From the NCBI RefSeq assembly GCF_032118995.1, contig NC_092669.1, positions 1 to 64,000 on the forward strand: a DNA stretch of 64,000 nucleotides. Reading direction: 5' to 3'. This DNA comes from Asterias amurensis (lineage: Eukaryota > Echinodermata > Asteroidea > Forcipulatida > Asteriidae). Both the position numbers and the translations under genes were made by a program. Positions 47,201 to 58,824 of the stretch are shown piece after piece (positions within the stretch are counted from its first letter, which is position 1; each line of letters begins with the position of its first letter). Below the pieces are notes generated by a model that did no database searches, was not told the origin of the DNA, and worked only from the letters and a program-made list of their open reading frames with translations.

Positions 47201-50200
47201 ATGTCTTTTTTGTTTGTTTGTGGTTTGTGTTGCCTGCGGGTACTAATTCTTGTAACTATTTACAACGATGACATCATCACCTATTATGATCATACGACCC
47301 ACACATAGTAGTAGTAGACCTCGGTTTTTATGGCATTTGAGAACGAGCGCATCAAAGTGTAAAATCATCACCCATAACAGCCAACTAGTGACTTTAGGCT
47401 CAGTACAAATCGAAACGTATAGAGGTGACAAAAATATCCATGTTTGAAACACGCCCCCCCCCCCCCTCCCCAACACACACACAAAGTAGACCTCTAGTTT
47501 GGAACACCCCTTTCTCCGTCCGAGCCTTTGGAACACCCCCCCCCCGCCCCTTTTTCATTCAGAAGTTGTATAAAGGCTCCTGACAATGTTTAGAACGCAC
47601 GCACTGGTGATTCCAGGCAGTTACAAGCAGTATCCTAAAAGCACATTCATTCAAGCTTTGAATGTTCTCAATTTTTTGGGGAGATAGTAAGCGAGTGACA
47701 GCCAGAAGAATGTATCTTGTGATCCCGAAATATTTTCTTTGTAAAGTGTTCCTTGTACATGCGGTGCAGTTCCCCCCCCCCCCAAATAGCCTGAATTGCT
47801 CTGTGTGTCATGACCTTGACTCAACCCTGTATTACTTCCTTGTCCCTTTCAAGACACGTCCTTACCAGTTCCAGGTCTGCTATTGGTCAGAAGCGGCTTG
47901 ATTTAGCTTCTTATGGCTCACAAGTATTGTCCGCTCAAAAAAAAGGAAAAATGCAAGTCAAGAGTTTCATCGAGTACATGTATATATTCTGTCAATTGAA
48001 ACTCAAAGACCACACCCTTGACCCCAATAGTATCTAATCTCCCCCCCCCCCCTTAAAATAAGAAAAAAGAAAATGAATATTGAGTCTAAGCCAGTTTGAA
48101 ATCCTAATCTAAGTTTGCTAGTGATATAATAGTGATAAACTATAGAAAGAAAACACTTTTACAAATTTATTCTGTGACACCAAAGCTGTGTGAGTTGAGT
48201 TAAAGGTGTTATTTCCCACCAATATTAGACGTGTTTGTGTTGTTCGAATGGGGCTAATAAGAGCGACATATCACACTTTACTCGTGGGTCGATCACCACT
48301 TCGCAGTCTCAGTGACATTATTTTAAAAACATCCTTAATGGATTGAAATAATGGTGTTGAAATTTCCCTTGAGTAATCAATTGAATGCACGTGTAGTTTA
48401 TTGTTTAAACGGGACAACAGCTTGCTGAAATGGGTTTTATTGTGGAGAGAACAAAGCTTGTTATAATGGATGAATAATTTGTCGCTTTTAATTGCTTTGC
48501 TGCTCACGTGAAAGCCTCACAAAACAGCATGGGGTATCTGGAGTTAGAAAATACACAAAAGTTGTCCTATATTTATATTCATTTAATTACTTTTATGGGA
48601 TTTATTTTTTTCTGTTGTAAATATATATGATCCGTGACGACGTAGAGTGAAAAATTCAGATTTAGGCTGGACTGATAAAAGGTAGCATTTTATAAGGTTT
48701 AGATTTGTTTATGTTTTTGTTTTGTTTTGTGAGACTCACTTATTATAATGATAATAATGAGTAATATTGGTAGAATCAATCTCAGTGGTTGTGCCTGTAA
48801 CCGTGTCTTTCACGAATACAATGATTAAACGTCCCCGATATTAATTAACAGTTTTAAACAAACTTCGTATAATTTTGTCCACTTTTATTCAGTTTTTGTA
48901 CATGAAAGAAAACTCGACTTTGATGAAACTAATGAAAACTACAAATAAATAACAATACTGAAAAGCTCATAGCAAGCAATGAAAATTACAACAAAATGAG
49001 GAAATTTATCGGAAACCGCAAATAAAACAAGCTGCCTTAAGAACTATTTAAAAATAATTTGTTGATGAAACTGTTTGAACTCGGTCTTGTGACTTATTGT
49101 AGTAATTGTTATATGTAGATCCCAATTAATAGATCGGTTGGGCTCTTGTCAATATTTCACACAAACGTGCCCTTAATCTGTCAGGGTTCCAGACTTCAGT
49201 CTCTATTACTCCCAGGGATTAAGAAACAATGCCTCATTTCCTTTTATCCTTAAGTATTCGGTCTAAAAATTAAAACAACTGTCAGTCCTCTGTTGTTGAT
49301 ATAAAGCATGTTCTGTAGAAACAACATTGTTTCGCTTTGTTTCGTACCCTTGCTCGTATGATGTTGTTGTTATTTTGTACAAAATATATTTATAATTATT
49401 TCAAAAAGACAAATTAATTAAATGTGTAGTTGAAATCAACTCGAGAAAAAAAAACTAATGAATAAAAATACGACTGAATTTAGCATAATTTAAATAGAAA
49501 ACAAGTTCAGAATAATAGCTATTTTCCATTATATTTACATATCAAGATTGCACCATTATAGTATTACAGGTGTAACTTTACTAAAATAAAAACAGCATGA
49601 TTTCTTTTTAATCAACTAGAAGGTTTTGTTTTTCTTTCTTTAGCTTGTTGTATATTGTTTTATTGGAAACCAACTCAAATTAAACTGGTTGACTGCTTTT
49701 AAAGGCAAAGTATACCTTTGGGTTTTTGAACCGTTCAGCTGTTTTAATCCTTTAAATGTTTACAATAAACTAACTTTCGAAAATTTCACTTCAAAGAATG
49801 TGGTCACGTTTTATCGACGGACAATTCAGTGCGATTATGTCACGCAGTAGGAAGGACAATCCGTTGTTGAAACACGCTGGTGCCAGTCTGAGAAACATTT
49901 AACAGTAACGCTTCTCAGATTCAGTTTTTGGTTCACAAAATGCTTTATTTTACCCAAAAAATGCTGTAGGCTTCTAACCAATAACTTTGTATCGCCATTA
50001 ATTTGTTGAGTGATTACCAAAATACCTTCCCTAACAACGAATTATAAAATGTAAACTGCCGCTTTAAACGACTTTGAGAATGAGAGGCGAAAAGAAACCG
50101 TTTATATCCAGTAGGTTACCAACTAAATCTTATGCACAACATTAAATGGAGTTTGGAAGCATCCTCAATGCACAGATCTGTTTTAAAAATCACGCAAAGA

Positions 50201-50273
50201 CATATGAAAATAACTTATTCGTAAATTTTGATCAATAATCATTTGATGTTAATAATTAAACTATTTACAATGT

Positions 50274-50279
50274 TTTATT
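50274..50279 (-). promoter_or_regulatory. DBX1-like polyadenylation signal
   Basis: AATAAA on the minus strand, about 150 bases past the DBX1-like stop codon. It is the first such signal downstream. Confidence 0.6.
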
Positions 50280-50427
50280 GCTCTTTAAGTATCGAAGAAA
50301 TGATAATTGTTGACGTCATCTTGATTTATCTAAAACATCAATGTCATCCTCCGAAAACCTTTACTCCATGACGTCACAAACTATGTTCTGTTAGAACCAG
50401 CGGCAATGTTCCAAGATGTTTACAACA

Positions 50428-53400
50428 TCACATGACATCCACATCTTTCTCGTCTTCTTGAAACTCTTCTCTTTCGTTGACCATTGGGCTTCTTCGCACA
50501 TCCTCTGTAACCTGGTCACCTAGCAACGGACTGGAACATGGGCTACTTCCAGGTGACTCCATCTCTTCTATGTCAGAGTTTGTATCTCTTAATCTAACTA
50601 CATCCGGGCTCTCTTTATCTTCAGCTACGTCACTAAGGTCTGGATTGGGATTGGACTTATTTGGCAAGGTAGACTCACGTGACCCTCCTGATGAAAGTAG
50701 TTCCCTCTCTTTGGAATTACGCCATTTCATTCGACGATTCTGAAACCAGATTTTGACCTGAAACGAAAAGGAAATTTACCAAAAATAAGATTTACTGTTT
50801 CTTATAGCATAGAGGTGGTCAATTATCTATGCTTGTGGCGTCTTAAAAATGGACTTTTCTGTAATGGATTAAATAAGTGTCAAGAAAGGGAGAATTTTTG
50901 AGATTTTTATTTTTGGTTGTTAATCCCAGTCTCTGTTTGTTGCAGCCAGTGTTTTTGAACTCGCCGGTTCACCTAACTGTAAAATATCTGGACATCCAAG
51001 CCTCGCTATTTACCCATCAACAAACCCCATGGGGCCTCTCTTTAATTACAATCCACATCGGATCCTGTTTGTAGACGACAACACGATAGTTGTTGTTTGA
51101 ATAGTAAAACGACACAATCCATGTAAATATATCTGGGTTAGCAAGCACATAGGGATGGCTCCAAAAACAATACGCAATCTGATTGGTTGGTTTTAGTGGG
51201 ACGACTGGGCATAGCTTGAGCAACCACTTAAAGCAATGAGGTATACCTTACAATTCACGGACTAAGCACATTCATGAGCAGGTCTGGTGTGGGTTTATTT
51301 GGCATTATTTCCACACTAATTTAATCGCACTTTTACCACAAAATTCGATACCAGCCAAAACAGAATTTATCCTATGAATGTTTCAAAAGGGGTCAGTGTG
51401 GAATGCATAACTTGTATCGGGTTTAATCACTACTCATTTAAATATGAACGGAAACTTAAAACAGAATCTTAATTGGTTTTGACGAAGCAAATAGTTCTAG
51501 ACATTTAAACTGATCGCAGCAGACCGAAAAGGGGTCGGTTTCCCCTACCCCCCCCCCCCCCCCCCCCCCCGTCCCCGGCGGAGTGCAGTACTTGGAGTTC
51601 AAATAAGTTCACATTATGAACATCCAACTCATTTTATCAAGAGTAAGCTATGAAAGTGATTCTTGGTTCTAGAATTATAGCTGCAGTAGTCGATGGATTA
51701 AATTTGACTTTGCTTAAAAAGAAAATGAGAAATATAGAGACGGATTTTCAGATCTCAAATTAAATGATTTATGTTTTGTATTAGAGTCATTATGCCATTC
51801 TTTGATAATCTGAAGGTAAACAAAGCTTTAATTATCTAGTACTAACATTTTATATCGACTAAAATCTGCCTGATTTATAGAGTGTTTGTAAATAATACAC
51901 TAATAGTGTAACCAATAAAACTTAATATTAGTAGGTCGATCAGAATCTGTATTCATAATAATTTCATAACAGCGAGGATGAAATGGACACTACTTCAATA
52001 AGTTAACCAATAATGTAGTATCCTCACTTACACAGACGCTGTACCGACTCCCAAATAATAAGTTACCCAATAAAATTCATGTTGCAATCTTAGAATAGCC
52101 GCTCCACTAAACACCCATCCCCCGTTCCGATTGAGCATAATAATTTATAGCTTGGCCCATAAAACAAGATTTTACAGTTTATAGCACCATACTGCACGGA
52201 CAATGCGCACATAGATTTGTTGCTATTGCACATAATAGAATGTGTCTTTTGTCCCTCTATTGTGTTTATCATTTTCTTTGTGTTAATAAGTGGACGACCA
52301 ACGTGTTGCTATAAACACTTATTGTTTCGTGACGTCATGCTACGTCATCAGGTTTGGGTCGAGATATACAGTCAGATGAAGAAGTTCGAATGCATTTAAA
52401 CGAGCAAGACGAAACGAGATTCCAAATTAAAACTAAGTCAAATTTTACTGATTTGAAAATGATTTATAGCAAATGAAACCCACCTTCTTTGATTGTAATA
52501 TTGCACTGCCACTCATTAATCTATTAATTTATCTGATCATCAAATAACACACAAACAAACCAATGTTCATTAATAAGACATTTTATTGCGAACCAAAATA
52601 CTGATTTGTTCAGCACGAAGCAGTCTTTTGTACATCTCGTAAAGGTCACTGCGCAATGACCTTTATCTTGAGACTATGGAGCGGCAGCCCGCGCAGACAT
52701 TTTTACCAGTTCGCTGGTGTAAAACTTTACGACTTTCTGCTCTTTGCATCCAAGGAAGCACCCGTCCCTGAATTAATGAGACCAACAGTCTTTTCCAAAC
52801 CTCAACTTGACCAAAACAAAATCAAGCTTAACTGATCTGTGCGTGTGTTGTGTGTTTAAAGTAAAGCATGCTTTTATTTGTTCACAATCCGTCATTAAGG
52901 TTTTCATTAGCATACCGTACCACATGTTGATTTAAATGATACAATATTGCTCACTTGTAACAACAATCATAAAAATTGTATTGTGAACTTGGGTGATGTC
53001 TCTTTTACTCTGTCTATACCTTTAAAAGTTTCTTTGTCTTCAAAATTAACTCAATATAAAGTTATTTTTAGAAAATGGCTTATTTTGATCTAGGCTTGTT
53101 TCCATGATATAAAGTTTCATCTTGCTGGGGGCAAGACGCAGTATATATAGGCCGTTTATTGTTAAGTTGGGTACTATTCTGTAGGTGCTGATATGTTTAC
53201 CAAGTTATCACCACATAACTTAGAAAATCTGTTAAGATGTCGTGAATTATTGCAGTAAGTAATTAAATGCTGTTAGACATGCGTGAAATTCATCAACCTG
53301 TGAGATTAGAAGACATAAAGTGAAAAGTTGGATGTGTGTCGCGTGCTTGGATCGGGTTCGCATTTTCATCTTGCAATGTGTATCTGATGTTGATTGATAT

Positions 53401-56400
53401 ATCGGGCGGTCGCTTTGGGAATTATTGTCTTGCGGTTACAAATTAGCCTTTCTATTTGGTTAAAGGACATATATCACACCAATTAACGTCTAAGACCACT
53501 TTTGTAAATCAGTGTCAATTTGTCAATGAAGGTTGTAAACCATTGTGCCCGAAACTAGACCTTTCTGTCATCGCAAAAGAAAAGATCGAGTCGAACAAAA
53601 ATAATCATTCGTAAAAAAACAAAAAACAAAAAGCTAGCGACAGAAACATATAAACTTTGTTTTTAGTTTTACGTTTAGTTTTACGAAAATAAACTTATTA
53701 AGATTAATCAACCAACCTGTGAGTCTTTGAGTCCCAGTTTTGCAGCCAGCTTCTTCCTGTCCGGCTTACTAATGTACTTCTGTTGCTGAAATTTCTTTTC
53801 CAGTCCTTTCCGCTGAGCATCAGAAAACACCGCCCGCCGCAACATCCCTCGGCGGGGTTTACCCCTCGCTACTCCCGGCCAAGGAAATGTCCCTGGAACG
53901 GGTATTACCGAAGATGGAGTCACTTTAAAAAACAAATACAGAAGAAAAGTTCAACCTTAAATTGGGTCACACATAAACAAGCACAACATTATAAAAACGC
54001 TCAGAAAAAAATGGTCTCTCTTATTTTTGTCCAACGACTGTGTGGCCACTCAGGTACTTCGTCAAACGGCCCATGTCAGTCTGAGGGTGTGATTCCGTTT
54101 AGTAGATAAAGAAAATTGGCATAATAGATCAATTGATTAGTAAATCATCAAAAAAAAACATTAATTATAATAATTTTTATTATAGTATTCTTTAAAGATT
54201 TGTGTGTTTATTGAAGTAAGTTTAAATCTCACCCAATGCCACAGCAAATCACGTGTGATAATTGTACTTCATTCTTTAAAAATTAATTTAGACATTTTTA
54301 TAACAACTTGTTATTTATGTTGCTGAAACTAAAATGACCCTATTTGTCAAGTTTTGGCCTATTGAGATTTATGGCGATGTTAGAGGTGGATTGATGGGCC
54401 AGGCGTATGGTCCAGTCATGGATAGTAATTACCAGTTACACCATGGACACTAAACTTGTACAGGTTATCGGCACTACGTTCGGTAAAGCACAAACATGTT
54501 CAGAGCTAACTCAAGGGGGCGGGTGGCATGACCCCCTGGTTTGGTTACAATGATTAAATTACAACGATACATGGACAGTCTGTCGCTATAAATGAATCAT
54601 ACACCAAAGTCCTTGCTCTATAATTGAACAAGGACGCTAAGCTGGAGAAGTATATAACTGATGTACCATGCAACTATAAAACATCATGTTTACTTGGCTA
54701 ATTGGTCAGTTCACAAAACAATCTCTTTTATACTTTTTGAAAAGTTTGGTTTTCCCTTTGTCCTTTTCGAACAGATTTTCATCATTATCATAATGAAGCC
54801 GATTTTATTTTGATTTTCTTTTAGAAAGTTAAAAACAAACTGAAATTCAGAGATTTTAATTGTGTATATACTTTCTAAAAAGCAGCCAAGCAAGGTGCGC
54901 CAACAAGGAGAATAGTAATACAGAGCGCTACGCAGTCTCTGAAACATTGTCATTTTAATTCTTTATTTAGCAATGGGTTGTTGATGGATTTGTCAGTGTA
55001 CAATGAAGAGTAGACATAACGTCCACTTGAGATGGGCGGAGTTGTAACAATAGAAGGTACTTGAGAACTGACGTACCATGAAGCAAGTTAGCAATCCATC
55101 TAATTCCTTATGCTTCAACAAGCTTTTGTCTGGTTTCATGTATGCTCGCTACCAGTTATATAACAAGTGCACAAGAGGTCCGACTACTTTCCCTTCTAAC
55201 CTCGGTTTCACTAACTATATTTTTCAATCAGAAAGCAATGGTGTTAATCACTTTCAATTTGTCGTTATTGGGCTTCAATTGCATCCACCTCTCCCACCCA
55301 TTCCACATTGTCACAACGTGAGTGTATCTTAGAGTTGTAAATGTTTAAAACCAACGATCAATTTTTGTCCAAAATTTGAAAAGAACCATTTATACGATCG
55401 GGAAAACACAGATTACCCTAACATAGCACGAACCAGTTCATTGTTTAATTACCACAAACGCCCAGTGTGCAATGCGGTCATCATGTAAAACAGGCAATAC
55501 ACGTGTTGCATAATGCTTTAAAAGAACAACGATATTATGGAACTCCTAGCCCCCAAAAAACAATAAATCAGACTAGGGAATCCCTGGAAACGCATTTACT
55601 TTATCAGTCTCCTCGACCTTCCCACCATGTGTCAAAACTCATTTCATAATTAAAGGAAATAAGAGAATGCATTAAAAAATGGCATGTTGGTTAACTCAAC
55701 CATCCCCCGGGTCCACCCTCACGATATAACGAGTAAAACTGTGTACACTGTCTACTGCTTTTACGTGCAGAGAAGCGTGCATAACTTTTTATGGTAGCTG
55801 TCACGAAAATCATCAACTGAAGACCATAAAAATTAACTTGTTTTGGTTGGAATGAAAGTGCAGAAATGAACCGTTATTGCATCTGCAAAATGAGTATCAA
55901 ATACTCCCGATTTATTTGAATGAGACTATCTGGGTTTCTTATTGTAGTTGTTTATTGTAATGGTTTAACCAGTTGCTGGACGCAGGAAGTTGAATTAAAT
56001 TAATTTTGACAAATGATTTGGGCCAATAATGTAATTTTCTCAACTGTGTTGAATCGAATTTGTTATGATTTAAGCTGGAAAGTAAATAAATTATTATAAA
56101 AAAAAGAAATTAAAACATTTATTGTGTACTTAGGTTTGAAGCCAGCACCAATAGATTCTGTTCTTGGTTATTGCTAAACTATGTCTTGAAGAAAACACGA
56201 ACCTGGTAAGAATGGGTTTCTAGCCATTGATGACGTCATACCTGAACCATAGATAGGTCTACTAGTAAGATGTGCAAGAGATGTTCCAAGATGTTTGTAA
56301 CCACTCAGTGTAGATGTTGTAGATGTTGGTGCACCTATAAATGGAAAACAGTGACGACAATAGTTATACAAGAAACTGAAGACAATCTCAAAAATAAGCC

Positions 56401-58824
56401 ACACCCAAATAAGTATTGACTTCTGAAATCTTACTGGGATGTTATTTGAATATCATGTATGCCTATTAAGAAATTCGTTTGATGCCATGATATGTATCTT
56501 CTAAATTAATTTGTTTTTTGAGTAAATTCCAAAACACAAAACGAAAGTGATTTTTATTGATTTAATGTCGAGCGATTGAAGTGAAAGAAATCAGTTTGTT
56601 TCAATGTCAGTAGGTCAAATATTGCCACATAAAGGATGTCAAATGTGATCACAATACGAAACAACACGGATGTTAAGCGATATTTTTAGTCTTAATCAGT
56701 CTTATCAAGCCCACACTCCTCACACCTCGAGAGACAAAAGTAAATTGTTTTGAAAACTGAGTGAGGTGTTTTCCCTCGCATGAGATAAGAAATTCAAGTT
56801 GGTGGTTTGTTTTCAGGAAATGGAGATGGGAAATTTGCAACTTGAAGTCAATATGATCCTTGATATACAAGTCTCAAATGAAAGTTAAAACGGTCTGAAC
56901 ATTGGTTTATTTTATAATATTTATTACGTTCATTATAGTTATGTTAATGACTAGTACAGAAAGCATTCAGATAAAATGGTCGCTTTTGTGTTCAAGCTGT
57001 TTGTAGTATTAAAGAAAAAAACAAATTAACAGCCAATCACAGTAAGGCTTATAAGAGGTTGACAGCTGGCGTCCATTCACAGAAGAGCTTATATATCAAC
57101 TCGGATTTAATAAAGGAGCATTCAACCAATAGTCTTTGGTTGCAGTAAGCCACGCTGGGCGTGGATTTACCGTGCACAGCGACTCAAGCCCCGCCGTCAT
57201 TTCACGATTCTTAACGGTAGATAATTAGCAATACAACACCAGCTACCGTACACAGCGTCCAAAACGGACGTATTAACCAATACATCACACAACCCTAAGG
57301 CTCAATTCTTATACCCATAATTTAATTACGTTAATACGCGTTTTATATTGAGCGTGCGAGGGGCGCTAACGGCAAGGATGTTTTACTCAGTCGTTTGATA
57401 TTAAGATACCAATTGCACTTTGTAAATCTCAAGATTAATAAACGAACATGGTGTTTGCACTCACAGCGAAAAATACGGCAGCCGAAAAGAGACAAAATTA
57501 AATGGTTTGATTTGAGTGATCATAATTACGACGAAATTAGTAGAATTTTAGCAACAACTAAATCTAATAATTGGCTTATAATATTTATTTTATAAACTTA
57601 CATTTTAATGGTGATTTTTAAAATTCAGTACATGCGAAAAACCATCACTCCCATGGTTCAATAATAAGGACAAGATGCAAATTTAGAAATGACGAAAAAT
57701 GACGGAGAGAGCATCGGTTGTGACTAAAAATATTGTTTTGAAAGCTGATGAAAAACACTACCTCGACAAATAAACTATGAGCTCTATCGTGTATAGGGCT
57801 TTTCGGTTACGACTTGAGCTGTTGAAGCATTTAAATACTAACAAAATAAATAAAAGGACAAGCTTTTGAAGTTGCACTGATTTTAAAGTAAAAGTAATGA
57901 ACGGTCAAGAACCAACACAAGGCATAGGTATACTCCGAAGCCAACTAAATCAATATAAAGTTCCCCAAATTCGGCAAACTTAAGCATTATAAAGATCAAC
58001 AATTCAAATAACATGAAAGCAACAAAACAGAAACAAACAACAAATTGGAAAACAATGCAAACAATGAAAAAGACTTGCGCGTTGGGCGCAAGGGTTTTGG
58101 ATTGGGAAGTTATATCAAAGTTAATGAGTGTCGTTGGCGCATCTAACACATTTACTACTATCATAAGACTAGATAGAAACAAGTACCACATCAAACATTT
58201 TTGTGTGTGACTGTTTAGTTATTTGCTGATTTATTTACAAAGTAGAAAGTACATACCTTGTGATGAGCGGGCTTCTGCTGACAATATTGCATTGACGCCG
58301 AATTTAAGACCAAAGCCATGTTCACAAGCAGCCACACCTGCCGCGGGTGAGGCACTCCCTTCCCCTCGGCTACCACCACTTCCATTCCGCTGTTGTTGCT
58401 GAGTTTGCCGTAGGCAATTACAGGTGGTACAAGAAGCTGGATGTTTGGGGATGGGTTTATGGATTGGAGTTCTTTGAGATAGAATGTCTTTGACGAGAAA
58501 TGATGTTGTAGAGGCAGGTGCCTGAACTTGCTGGTTATTCTGCTGATTGTTTGAAAGATGATGATGATGACGGGGGAGTTGTAATGAACCAACACCAGGC
58601 ATAGGTACTCCAAAAGCTTGGGGTCTAAAGACTGTATGGTAGAGTGGGGAAGGGGCAAGTAAACCACCAAATGGGGGTTTATCTTCCCCACGGTCTCGAT
58701 CAAGTCGACATAAAAGATGAGGTACATGCAGACTATGTTGAGCATGTAGACTAGCTATGGAACTTGCCGGTGCATAGGTGTATGGAGGCTCCCCTGCTAT
58801 GGTTCGGGCGTCTACAGTTGTCAT
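50428..58824 (-). CDS. dbx1: DBX1-like homeobox transcription factor
   Basis: Four coding exons on the minus strand, in transcript order: 58824-58257, 56334-56203, 53922-53717 and 50757-50428, giving 411 aa. The homeodomain covers residues 259-318, with F8, L16, F20, W48, F49, N51 and R53 all present (KIWFQNRRMKW). It is preceded by IPVPGTF and RGKPRRGMLRRAVFSD and followed by RNSKERELLSSGG, all diagnostic of DBX. An intron splits it between homeodomain positions 44 and 45. FLVKDIL at 109-115 is an eh1-type Groucho-binding motif, and FGVNAIL at 175-181 is the second conserved DBX N-terminal block. The N-terminal half is long and His/Gln-rich; the C-terminus is acidic. DBX proteins are nuclear repressors that pattern interneurons. 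The exon 2 donor is the weak form GTTCGT. Introns are large (1.9, 2.3 and 3.0 kb). Confidence 0.97.
51548..51570. repeat. Poly-C run in DBX1-like intron 3
   Basis: A run of 23 C on the plus strand. Length in the assembly may be unreliable. Confidence 0.85.
57909..57936 (-). repeat. Fragment of DBX1-like exon 1 duplicated in intron 1
   Basis: The string gaaccaacacaaggcatagg with the following eight bases matches exon 1 at 58586-58611 (gaaccaacaccaggcatagg plus six), with one substitution and a two-base TA insertion, in the same orientation. No longer homology is evident on either side. Confidence 0.5.

Larger units (their letters stand above)
38334..50427. other. 12-kb LMO2-DBX1 intergenic region
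   Basis: This holds the LMO2-like 3' UTR, then about 11 kb with no recognisable gene, then the DBX1-like 3' UTR. It contains degenerate transposon pieces (40077-40253; 44000-44250, where tactgccgcggagt also occurs twice), a TCAA microsatellite, an AT-rich stretch 44,650-46,100, a set of short GCGCAGTGATCCCG-like tandem units at about 40365-40470, and poly-C runs (for example 39075-39089, 47453-47466, 47771-47783, 48041-48052). Because both flanking genes are developmental regulators, enhancers may lie here, but none can be called from one sequence. Confidence 0.5.
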
